Below are positions 1 through 6,337 of a stretch of DNA of 7,490 bases, one piece after another; position 1 is the first letter of the stretch; each line of letters opens with the position of its first letter. A program made the translations under genes and the position numbers. This stretch comes from Deltaproteobacteria bacterium (GTDB lineage: Bacteria > Desulfobacterota > BSN033 > UBA1163). Location of the stretch: NCBI GenBank assembly GCA_016875155.1, contig VGSD01000139.1, positions 1 to 7,490 on the forward strand. The letters are read 5' to 3'. Under the pieces are notes generated by a model. The model saw only the letters and a program-made list of their open reading frames with translations. It searched no databases and had not been told where the DNA came from.

Positions 1-150
1 GGAAGCGGTCTGGGGCTCAGTATTTGTAAATGGATTGTTGAAGCTCATCAAGGCGAAATTACAGTCCATAGCGAACCGGGGAAAGGAAGCTCCTTTATTG
101 TTAGATTACCCCTTTACACCCCCCAGGGACAGAACCTGGATAATTTTTAA
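1..150 (+). CDS. Sensor histidine kinase, C-terminal fragment (5' end outside window)
   Basis: The frame is open from base 1 to the TAA at 148-150 and gives the last 49 residues of a protein. It begins inside the G2 box (GSGLGLSI) of a HATPase_c domain. It continues with [12 protein letters not shown] and a [12 protein letters not shown] strand, the usual end of the ATP-binding domain of two-component histidine kinases, followed by a short polar tail ending LDNF. This part binds ATP and phosphorylates the conserved histidine of the same kinase. The sensor region and the H-box are outside the window, so neither the signal nor the partner can be told. It points the same way as the pil operon but is separated from it by 254 bp with its own promoter, so it is probably a separate transcription unit. 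The family is certain; the specific identity is unknown. Confidence 0.9.
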   Translation, partial: GSGLGLSICKWIVEAHQGEITVHSEPGKGSSFIVRLPLYTPQGQNLDNF

Positions 151-152
151 CC

Positions 153-170
153 AATGGAATCCCATTTTTT
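153..170 (+). terminator. Possible weak intrinsic terminator after the upstream kinase gene
   Basis: Three bases after the kinase stop codon, AATGG (153-157) and CCATT (162-166) can pair around a 4-nt AATC loop. The 3' arm runs into a run of six T (165-170). Position and T-run fit a Rho-independent terminator, but a 5-bp stem with only two G-C pairs is weak. It may be a leaky terminator or a chance match. Confidence 0.3.
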
Positions 171-246
171 CGAATTAGTTCCAGAAGAAAAAATTAAAGA
201 ATACTATTACCTTAATCATTTCAAATAATTATAAAAATGGCAAAAT

Positions 247-264
247 TTGGCACTCATCTTGCTT
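247..264 (+). promoter_or_regulatory. Sigma-54 (RpoN) -24/-12 promoter of the pil operon
   Basis: TTGGCAC (247-253), five bases, then TTGCTT (259-264) matches the sigma-54 consensus TGGCAC-N5-TTGC at every core position. The GG (249-250) and GC (261-262) are separated by exactly 10 bp. Taking the C of GC as -12 puts transcription start near 274, about 130 nt before the pilB start. Sigma-54 promoters need an AAA+ activator bound upstream. PilR, encoded at the end of the same operon, is the obvious candidate, as PilR activates sigma-54 promoters of pilin genes in Pseudomonas, Myxococcus and Geobacter. That PilR acts at this site is inference. Confidence 0.85.
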
Positions 265-392
265 CTATATAACTCGATCCTGAAACCTTAGGTGTCACTT
301 ATACCCCATTTGCTATTTTAATTCTGTTTTTGTTTTCTGTCTTGATATGTTTTTATTTGGTTTAACTCGTTCAATCAATGCGGTATGTCATG

Positions 393-398
393 AAGGAG
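393..398 (+). promoter_or_regulatory. Ribosome binding site that fixes the pilB TTG start
   Basis: AAGGAG lies 6 nt before TTG at 405. An in-frame TGA at 399-401 prevents any upstream start in this frame, so TTG 405 is the first possible start and has ideal spacing. The resulting N-terminus, SERLGDLLI, matches where PilB/GspE-family proteins normally begin. Confidence 0.85.
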
Positions 399-404
399 TG
401 AAAG

Positions 405-2198
405 TTGTCTGAACGATTAGGTGATTTACTCATCAAGAGGAATTTCATCTCCCCTGATCAACTCAAAAAGGCTCAAGAAGAGCAAAAGATAAAGGGGGGA
501 CGATTAGAGTCAAACCTGATCCGGTTGGGCTATATAAAAGAAGATGAACTTCTTTCCTTCTTGAGCGCCCAATACCGTGTTCCCTCGGTAAAGCTTTCGA
601 AAATTGAAATCAACCCCAACGTCATTAAACTGATTCCATCAAGCACCTCTAAAAAATATTTCATCATCCCAATTAACCGTGTGGGTCCTAAATTAACCCT
701 GGCGATGGCGGACCCCAGCAATATTGTCGTTATCGATGAAATCAAATTTATGACCGGCTTCAATGTCGAACCGGTTGTCGCTTCGGAGACGGAAATCGTC
801 GACGCCATTAAAAAATATTATGGCGGTGGAGGAAGCGTAGCCGGATTGGGAACACAGACGTTTCAGGCCCAAGATTTCTCCCTGGAAGACGAAAAGCTCC
901 CGGACACCGAATTTGACCTCATGGATGTCAGTTTGGTCGATGTTGATGAGTTTGACAAGTTAGTCCATGGAGCGGTTGATAACGTTGAGGTCGTTGAAAA
1001 CCAGACGGCAGATGAGACAGACGAAATTGGAGGGCCAATCATCAAGATCGTCAATGGCGTCCTGATCAAGGCGATCAAATTAGGGGCCAGCGACATCCAT
1101 TTCGAACCGTACGAGCGAAGTTTCCGGGTCAGATACCGGGTGGATGGCGTCATGCGACGGGAAATGACGCTTCCCGTTCAGATTAAGAACGCCATCGTCT
1201 CACGCTTGAAAATCATGTCAAAGCTCGATATCGCGGAAAGACGCCTTCCCCAGGACGGCAGGATCAAATTGCGCCTTGGCAAAGGCAGAGAGATGGACTT
1301 CCGGGTCTCGACCGTGCCTGTCCTCTTTGGGGAAAAAGTCGTGCTCCGCTTGCTGGATAAATCGTCTTTACAACTGGACATGGCGAAATTGGGATTTGAA
1401 GAATCATCTCTTGAAGATTTCAAGAACGCCCTTCGAAAACCTGTAGGGATGATTCTGGTCACAGGGCCTACGGGAAGTGGTAAAACAACGACCCTCTATT
1501 CAGCGCTATCCGATTTGAATAAAGAGTCTGAGAATATTACCACGGCGGAAGATCCTGTAGAATATAATTTTATGGGCATCAATCAGGTCCAGATGCATGA
1601 GGAGATCGGACTCACCTTCGCTTCCTCGCTCCGGGCTTTTCTTCGACAGGACCCGGACATTATCATGGTGGGCGAGATCCGAGACTTCGAGACCGCCCAG
1701 ATTGCCGTTCAGGCCGCTTTGACCGGACACCTCGTTTTGAGCACTGTCCATACCAATGATGCCCCCGGAACCGTGACTCGGTTAATCGATATGGGCATTG
1801 AACCCTTTCTGATTTCATCCGCTGTCATCCTCATTTTGGCTCAGAGATTAATTCGAAAAATCTGCATGGAATGCAGGGAACCCATCAAAGTTCACCCCCA
1901 ACTCCTCATTGATCTGGGAGTTTCACCAGACGAAGTGAAAAACTTCCCGGTTTATAAAGGAAAAGGATGCTCCATCTGCAACAACACGGGCTACAAGGGA
2001 CGAGTTGGACTCTATGAGGTCATGGCCATCAAGGAGGAAATCAAAGAGCTCATCCTGTCTAGGGCATCGACCTCTGAAGTCAAGAAAGAAGCGATGCGGT
2101 TAGGGATGAAAACTTTGAGACAGAGTGGGATCATCAAGATTCGAGATGGATTGACGACGATTGAAGAAGTGCTCCGATCAACGATGGATGACCGATGA
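405..2198 (+). CDS. pilB: PilB, type IV pilus extension (assembly) ATPase
   Basis: This 597-residue secretion ATPase works as a cytoplasmic hexamer under the pilus platform PilC and drives addition of pilin subunits. Residues 4-27 and 33-56 form two 24-residue MshEN (T2SSE_N) motifs with a 5-residue spacer, the known c-di-GMP-binding fold. An acidic linker follows (19 D/E in residues 157-207), then the N2 domain (about 208-300) with GASDIHFEP. The ATPase core has Walker A GPTGSGKT (354-361), the Asp box TTAEDPVEY (379-387), Walker B with RQDPDIIMVGE (414-424), and a His box with H442 and VHTN (448-451). Cysteine pairs C487/C490 and C522/C525 form the zinc-binding tetrad typical of PilB/GspE and absent from PilT, which separates extension from retraction motors. 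It starts with TTG. GspE of a type II secretion system is the alternative, but pilT, pilS and pilR next door argue strongly for PilB. Confidence 0.96.
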   Translation: MSERLGDLLIKRNFISPDQLKKAQEEQKIKGGRLESNLIRLGYIKEDELLSFLSAQYRVPSVKLSKIEINPNVIKLIPSSTSKKYFIIPINRVGPKLTLAMADPSNIVVIDEIKFMTGFNVEPVVASETEIVDAIKKYYGGGGSVAGLGTQTFQAQDFSLEDEKLPDTEFDLMDVSLVDVDEFDKLVHGAVDNVEVVENQTADETDEIGGPIIKIVNGVLIKAIKLGASDIHFEPYERSFRVRYRVDGVMRREMTLPVQIKNAIVSRLKIMSKLDIAERRLPQDGRIKLRLGKGREMDFRVSTVPVLFGEKVVLRLLDKSSLQLDMAKLGFEESSLEDFKNALRKPVGMILVTGPTGSGKTTTLYSALSDLNKESENITTAEDPVEYNFMGINQVQMHEEIGLTFASSLRAFLRQDPDIIMVGEIRDFETAQIAVQAALTGHLVLSTVHTNDAPGTVTRLIDMGIEPFLISSAVILILAQRLIRKICMECREPIKVHPQLLIDLGVSPDEVKNFPVYKGKGCSICNNTGYKGRVGLYEVMAIKEEIKELILSRASTSEVKKEAMRLGMKTLRQSGIIKIRDGLTTIEEVLRSTMDDR

Positions 2199-2225
2199 TA
2201 CTTAACAAGAAGGAGAACATGAAAC

Positions 2226-3332
2226 ATGATTGAATTACAAAAATTGCTTGAAGTCATGATAGAAAAGAAAGCCTCCGATCTGCATATTACCACAGGGTCT
2301 CCTCCCCAGTTCAGGATTGACGGAAGATTGATGAGTGTTGACTCAACGGTCCTCGTCGCCCCTGACACCAAAAGGCTCTGCTATAGCGTTCTCACCGACG
2401 CCCAGCGCCATAAATTTGAAGAAGAGACAGAGCTCGACTTCTCTTTCGGCATCAAAGGGCTGAGCCGATTCCGGGGAAACATCTATATGCAGAGGGGCGC
2501 CGTGGCAGGCGCCTTCCGGGCCATCTCCTTTGACATTCTCGCCTTCTCCGAGCTCGGAGTTCCACCCATCGTCAATGAGTTGATCAAGAAGCCCAAGGGG
2601 CTCGTCCTGGTCACAGGTCCAACCGGCACCGGTAAATCAACCACCCTTGCCGCCATGATTGACAAGATCAATAATGAACGAAACGCCCATATCATCACGA
2701 TCGAGGATCCGATCGAGTACCTCCATCGCCATAAAAATTGTATTGTCAATCAGCGGGAGGTCAATTCCGACACGAAAACGTTCGGGCATGCGCTCCGGCA
2801 TGTCCTGCGGCAGGATCCCGATATCATCCTCATCGGCGAGATGAGAGATCTTGAAACGATCCAGGCAGCCCTGTTGACCGCTGAGACAGGCCATCTCACC
2901 TTTGCCACCCTGCATACCAACTCCTGTGTGGAGACGATCAACCGGGTCATCGATGTATTTCCGCCTCACCAGCAGCAGCAGGTGAGAACACAGCTCTCCT
3001 TTGTTCTTGAGGGGGTCTTATCCCAGCAACTTCTCCCCAAAATAGGCGGAAAAGGCCGGGCCCTGGCCATGGAGGTCTTGATTCCAAACCCGGCCATTCG
3101 AAACCTAATCCGGGAGGATAAAATCCAGCAGCTCTATTCTCTGATGCAAGTCGGTCAGGCTAAATTCGGAATGCAGACCATGAACCAAGCTCTCCTCTCC
3201 CTCGTGGAGCGTCGTCTCGTTTCCTTGGAGGACGCCACGGAGCGAAGCCATAATTTAGAGGAATTTCGTCAGATGTTATCCAACTCAGGCATCCTTGCTG
3301 GAAAGAGAGAAAAACAGGCAAGGACAACTTAA
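2226..3332 (+). CDS. pilT: PilT, type IV pilus retraction ATPase
   Basis: This 368-residue hexameric ATPase disassembles the pilus at the inner membrane, powering twitching motility and DNA uptake in known systems. The N-terminal PAS-like domain contains KKASDLHITTGSPP (14-27). The ATPase core has Walker A GPTGTGKS (131-138), the Asp box ITIEDPIEY (157-165), Walker B with RQDPDIILIGEMRD (195-208) and a His box with H223 and LHTN (229-232). The PilT signature AIRNLIRE is complete at 290-297; it is needed for retraction in studied PilT proteins. No zinc cysteines are present and the length is normal for PilT (PilU is similar in size). The start ATG lies 10 nt after AAGGAG (2210-2215). A closer ATG at 2219 leads only to a four-codon frame ending at 2233. 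The gene follows pilB by 27 nt and precedes pilC by 17 nt. Confidence 0.96.
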   Translation: MIELQKLLEVMIEKKASDLHITTGSPPQFRIDGRLMSVDSTVLVAPDTKRLCYSVLTDAQRHKFEEETELDFSFGIKGLSRFRGNIYMQRGAVAGAFRAISFDILAFSELGVPPIVNELIKKPKGLVLVTGPTGTGKSTTLAAMIDKINNERNAHIITIEDPIEYLHRHKNCIVNQREVNSDTKTFGHALRHVLRQDPDIILIGEMRDLETIQAALLTAETGHLTFATLHTNSCVETINRVIDVFPPHQQQQVRTQLSFVLEGVLSQQLLPKIGGKGRALAMEVLIPNPAIRNLIREDKIQQLYSLMQVGQAKFGMQTMNQALLSLVERRLVSLEDATERSHNLEEFRQMLSNSGILAGKREKQARTT

Positions 3333-3349
3333 AGAAGGACAGGTGGATT

Positions 3350-4555
3350 ATGCCAATCTACAAATGGGAAGGGAAAACGTCGAAGGGATCGGTTAAAAAA
3401 GGCGAGATGGAGGCTCCAAGTGAAGCCGCCATCCGTATTCATCTCCGCCAGCAAAACATCATCCCAACTAAAATCGGAGTAAAAGGTAGAGAAATTAAAA
3501 TTTCTCTACCGATAGCCAAGAAAGTCCCGCAGCGTGCCATTGCCATCTTCACCCGCCAACTGGCAACGATGATCGATGCTGGCTTACCTCTGGTTCAGTC
3601 GCTCGATATCCTCTCTTCTCAACAAGAGAATAAACTTTTCAAAAACATCCTCCGAGAGATAAGAGAGGATGTGGAAGGGGGATCCACTTTTGCCGGAGCA
3701 CTTAAAAAACACCCCTCCACCTTCGATGATCTCTATACGAACTTGGTGGTTGCGGGTGAAGAGGGAGGAATTCTTGACAATATCCTGACCCGATTGTCGA
3801 ACTATATTGAAAAGGCGGAAGCCCTTAAGAAAAAGGTGAAATCCGCCATGATCTATCCTGCCATCATTGTATCGGTCGCCATTCTCGTGGTGATCATTTT
3901 GATGATTTTCGTCATCCCTGTCTTTGAGACGATGTTCAAATCAGCAGGCCAGTCTCTTCCGCTCCCGACTCTGATTGTCCTCACCATGAGTAAAATCATC
4001 AAAAAATATATCGTTGTCATTGTCCCTGCCCTCATCCTCTTGGTCTACCTGTTCAGGAAGTTTTATAAAACCGATACAGGAGTGATCCTCATCGATCGCC
4101 TCATCTTAAAAGTGCCTGTTTTCGGAATGCTTCTTAAAAAAGTCGCCGTGGCCCGATTTGCCAGAACACTGGGCACACTGGTCAGCAGTGGTGTTCCTAT
4201 TCTTGACGGACTCCTGATCGTCTCGAAAACAGCGGGAAACAAGACGGTTGAGACAGCCATCCTGAGTGCAAGGGCTAGCATCCGGGAGGGTGAAACCATT
4301 GCCGAACCTCTTGGCCGAAGCGGGATCTTCCCTGCCATGGTCATTCAGATGATCTCGGTTGGAGAATCCACCGGTGCCCTGGACTCGATGTTGACCAAAA
4401 TCGCGGATTTTTATGACGATGAGGTGGATGTGGCGGTAAGCAACCTGACTTCCCTTCTCGAACCTTTTCTGATGGTCTTTCTGGGAGTCGTCATCGGAGG
4501 GGTTGTCATTGCGATGTATCTGCCAATCTTCCAGATGGCATCGGCTGTTCATTAA
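3350..4555 (+). CDS. pilC: PilC, type IV pilus inner-membrane platform protein
   Basis: This 401-residue polytopic inner-membrane protein (GspF/T2SSF family) forms the platform on which PilB and PilT act. The N-terminus MPIYKWEGKTSKGSVKKGEM is the typical PilC/GspF opening. Two T2SSF repeats follow, roughly residues 66-190 and 268-392. The first contains FTRQLATMIDAGLPLVQSLDIL (67-88) and the second the matching FARTLGTLVSSGVPILDGL (270-288). Hydrophobic membrane segments lie at about 168-193, 220-236 and 370-395, the usual three. Length is standard. The start ATG is preceded by GAAGGA (3334-3339) 10 nt away and AGGTGG closer in. The linker between the N-terminal strand region and the first repeat (residues 46-54) is encoded by a perfect inverted repeat, listed separately. 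GspF of type II secretion is the only alternative and is disfavoured by the neighbours. Confidence 0.95.
   Translation: MPIYKWEGKTSKGSVKKGEMEAPSEAAIRIHLRQQNIIPTKIGVKGREIKISLPIAKKVPQRAIAIFTRQLATMIDAGLPLVQSLDILSSQQENKLFKNILREIREDVEGGSTFAGALKKHPSTFDDLYTNLVVAGEEGGILDNILTRLSNYIEKAEALKKKVKSAMIYPAIIVSVAILVVIILMIFVIPVFETMFKSAGQSLPLPTLIVLTMSKIIKKYIVVIVPALILLVYLFRKFYKTDTGVILIDRLILKVPVFGMLLKKVAVARFARTLGTLVSSGVPILDGLLIVSKTAGNKTVETAILSARASIREGETIAEPLGRSGIFPAMVIQMISVGESTGALDSMLTKIADFYDDEVDVAVSNLTSLLEPFLMVFLGVVIGGVVIAMYLPIFQMASAVH
3485..3510. repeat. Perfect 12-bp inverted repeat inside pilC
   Basis: GGTAGAGAAATT (3485-3496) and AATTTCTCTACC (3499-3510) are exact reverse complements separated by AA. In RNA this would give a stem of about 11 bp with a tight loop, 135 nt into pilC. 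It encodes residues 46-54 (GREIKISLP), the variable linker before the first T2SSF domain, where sequence is little constrained. A role in mRNA processing or stability is possible but unproven. Confidence 0.75.
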
Positions 4556-4588
4556 ACGCTTGCTTCTCTTATCGAATGATGGAACCCT

Positions 4589-6328
4589 ATGAATCCTAAT
4601 CTTAGTGTCCCTGAGGACACCCAACAGAAAACCCTCAACAATGTGAGGGGGTTGATGCTCTGGCGGGTCATCATTCTCACCCTTTTGCTTGCCATCGCCT
4701 ATATCTTTCAGCTCTCCGAGAAAAAGTATTTCTTCATCTCAACAACCAACGAGTTCTACTATTTCATTAGCTTTTTTTATCTGGTTACCATTGCCTATGC
4801 CTTTCTTCTCAAGCGGATCAACGACCTTCGTCGATTCACCTTCGTCCAGTTGGTCATCGATCATCTCTTCGTTGCGGGGCTCATCTACTATACGGGCGGA
4901 AAAGGAAGTTTCTTTCCGGTCGCCTACATCTTCTCGATCATCGGTTGCAGCATCCTCTTCTATAAACGAGGGGCCTTCTATTCGGCATCCCTTTCCACCT
5001 TTCTTTACGGCCTCATTTTGCTCCTCCAGCTCTATGAGTGGGTGCGCCCTCCGGGCCAGGGGGTCACCCCTGAGGCCAGTCAGGTCTTTTATTTATTGGT
5101 CATCTATCTGGCCGCCTTCTATATCGTCGCCTTTCTGAGCAGTACCATCTCCGAAGAATTGAAAAAGAAGAAGACCGAACTGATTCAAAAACAGGTTGAT
5201 TACAATCAACTGGAAGCCTTTAATCGGAATATTGTCCAGAGCCTTGATAGTGGCTTGCTGACCATCGATCTCAATGGAAGAATCAATTTTCTGAATCGGA
5301 CCGCGGAAAAAATATTGGTCCGTAAGGGAGCTGAATTAAAAAATGGTTCCATGTATGATCTTTTCCCCGAGATGGGAGGGGTCGTCGAAGAGATGAAACG
5401 AAAGGCTTCCGACTTTTTTAACGATTACCAACGTTACGAAGCCATTCTTCCTGCAGAGAATGGGGGCAATCTCTATCTCGGTTTTTCCATCTCTCCCTTG
5501 ACCGATCCGCAGGGAGCATTAATCGGTCACACCCTCATCTTTCAGGACATCACCCGTTTCAAGGAAATGGAAGAACAGATGAAACGTTATGATCGAATGG
5601 CCGCCATCGGATCTCTGGCCGCTGGAATGGCCCATGAAATTAGAAACCCTCTCGCCTCATTGAGCGGAGCGATTCAAATGTTGAAGTCGGAGCTCACCCT
5701 CGACCCCCAACAGAATCATTTGATGGAAATTACCCTGAGGGAATCCGAGAGACTCAATGCGCTGATCACTGACTTCCTCCTCTTTGCCCATCCTCCTCAC
5801 ACCAATCGGTCCTCCTGGGAGATCGGCAAGGTTCTCGACGAAACCGTTGAACTCTTTACCCACTCTCCCGTCTTTCATGAGGGACTTCATATCACCCGAC
5901 CCCATCGAAATGGGGAAATCCTTGTGGTGGCTGACCCGGACCAGATAAGGCAGGTCATTTGGAACCTTTTGATCAATGCCGCTCAAGCGATACAGGAAAG
6001 CGGTGACATCTGGATCGCTCTCGAAAAGTCAAATGAAACCTTAAGAGGGGGAGGTCTCCTTCGTTCGCCGTTGAAGGGGAAGGATTGGGTGAAAATCATC
6101 ATTACCGATTCTGGCAATGGGATCGCTCCACAGGAAAAGGAGAAGATCTTCGAGCCATTCTACACGACCAAGGAAGGAGGGACGGGGTTGGGCCTCTCCA
6201 TCGTCCATAAAATCATTGAAAGCCACAATGGAGTCATTAAGGTCGAAAGCGAGGTCGGTCGGGGAGCCACCTTTACGGTCTTTCTCCCTGCTGGAACAAG
6301 AGACAGCTCCGCTCCGATGAAAACCTAA
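4589..6328 (+). CDS. pilS: PilS, type IV pilus sensor histidine kinase
   Basis: This 579-residue inner-membrane kinase phosphorylates PilR. In Pseudomonas the PilS membrane domain senses the pilin pool by direct contact with PilA. Six hydrophobic segments are visible (about 22-41, 55-75, 86-102, 109-125, 128-147, 166-186). A short coiled linker rich in K/E (188-205) and a PAS domain (about 207-322) follow. The HisKA H-box is MAHEIRNPL with H349. The ATPase domain has the N box NLLINAAQAI (459-468), G1 DSGNGI (507-512), the F box FEPFYTTK (521-528) and G2 GTGLGLSI (531-538), so the kinase looks intact. The ATG at 4589 lacks a clear Shine-Dalgarno sequence; an in-frame TGA at 4577 rules out longer versions. 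ATG 4655 (Met23), preceded by GAGGGGG, is a real alternative start and would still keep all six membrane segments. The gap is 33 nt after pilC and 9 nt before pilR. Confidence 0.93.
   Translation: MNPNLSVPEDTQQKTLNNVRGLMLWRVIILTLLLAIAYIFQLSEKKYFFISTTNEFYYFISFFYLVTIAYAFLLKRINDLRRFTFVQLVIDHLFVAGLIYYTGGKGSFFPVAYIFSIIGCSILFYKRGAFYSASLSTFLYGLILLLQLYEWVRPPGQGVTPEASQVFYLLVIYLAAFYIVAFLSSTISEELKKKKTELIQKQVDYNQLEAFNRNIVQSLDSGLLTIDLNGRINFLNRTAEKILVRKGAELKNGSMYDLFPEMGGVVEEMKRKASDFFNDYQRYEAILPAENGGNLYLGFSISPLTDPQGALIGHTLIFQDITRFKEMEEQMKRYDRMAAIGSLAAGMAHEIRNPLASLSGAIQMLKSELTLDPQQNHLMEITLRESERLNALITDFLLFAHPPHTNRSSWEIGKVLDETVELFTHSPVFHEGLHITRPHRNGEILVVADPDQIRQVIWNLLINAAQAIQESGDIWIALEKSNETLRGGGLLRSPLKGKDWVKIIITDSGNGIAPQEKEKIFEPFYTTKEGGTGLGLSIVHKIIESHNGVIKVESEVGRGATFTVFLPAGTRDSSAPMKT
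4605..4620 (+). repeat. Stem-loop 1 in the start region of pilS
   Basis: GTGTCC (4605-4610) and GGACAC (4615-4620) are perfect complements around a 4-nt CTGA loop. The stem begins 16 nt after the A of the annotated pilS start, inside the region covered by an initiating ribosome. The half-sites also contain GTGTC in opposite orientations, resembling the (C/G)TGTC elements reported for Pseudomonas PilR binding; that link is speculative. Confidence 0.55.
4632..4651 (+). promoter_or_regulatory. Stem-loop 2 covering a Shine-Dalgarno of an alternative pilS start
   Basis: CCCTCA (4632-4637) pairs perfectly with TGAGGG (4644-4649) around a 6-nt ACAATG loop. The 3' arm contains most of GAGGGGG (4645-4651), a good Shine-Dalgarno for the in-frame ATG at 4655 (pilS Met23). 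When folded, this hairpin would hide that site. Whether the internal start is used is unknown. Confidence 0.45.
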
Positions 6329-6332
6329 GGGG
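6327..6332 (+). promoter_or_regulatory. Ribosome binding site of pilR overlapping the pilS stop
   Basis: AAGGGG at 6327-6332 begins inside the pilS TAA codon (6326-6328) and sits 5 nt before the ATG at 6338. This arrangement suggests that translation of the kinase and its response regulator is coupled. Confidence 0.7.
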
Positions 6333-6337
6333 AAAAA

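Larger units (their letters stand above)
151..404 (+). other. Intergenic regulatory region upstream of pilB
   Basis: This is a 254-bp gap without a credible gene. The left half (about 171-246) is strongly AT-rich. It holds only short palindromic stretches, such as ATTAA/TTAAT arms at 193-197 and 212-216 and ATAATTAT at 225-232. This is where activator or IHF sites for a sigma-54 promoter would normally lie, but I cannot assign any. The right half, downstream of the predicted start site near 274, is a leader with a T-rich stretch at 308-363 (37 T in 56 bases). A small palindrome, ACCT-T-AGGT, lies at 285-293. I see no riboswitch consensus, including for c-di-GMP. Confidence 0.6.

Noticed and set aside
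247..273. Sigma-70 reading of the same region: TTGGCA at 247 with TATAAC at 268
   Set aside because: Spacing is only 15 bp and both hexamers are imperfect, whereas the sigma-54 match is complete with exact spacing.
291..305. GGTGTCACTTATACC as an activator operator
   Set aside because: The inverted repeat is imperfect and lies downstream of the predicted start site; evidence is too thin to call.
342..370. TTGATA at 342 as a -35 box for a second pilB promoter
   Set aside because: No -10-like hexamer lies 16-18 bp downstream.
274..404. c-di-GMP riboswitch in the pilB leader
   Set aside because: The leader is T-rich with little pairing and lacks the conserved GEMM core; no match could be made by eye.
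4526..4545. TGGCAT near the end of pilC as a sigma-54 promoter for pilS
   Set aside because: No TTGC follows at the required spacing (GG-N10-GC fails).
4106..4624. 172-codon antisense frame opposite pilC and the start of pilS
   Set aside because: It mirrors a clearly conserved pilC coding frame, crosses the pilC-pilS junction, has no recognisable domain, and its composition is that of a reverse-complement shadow.
4689..5138. 149-codon + strand frame overlapping pilS, very rich in Ser
   Set aside because: It is an out-of-frame reading of the pilS membrane domain; the Ser/Phe/Pro-rich translation is typical of a shifted frame and no ribosome site precedes it.
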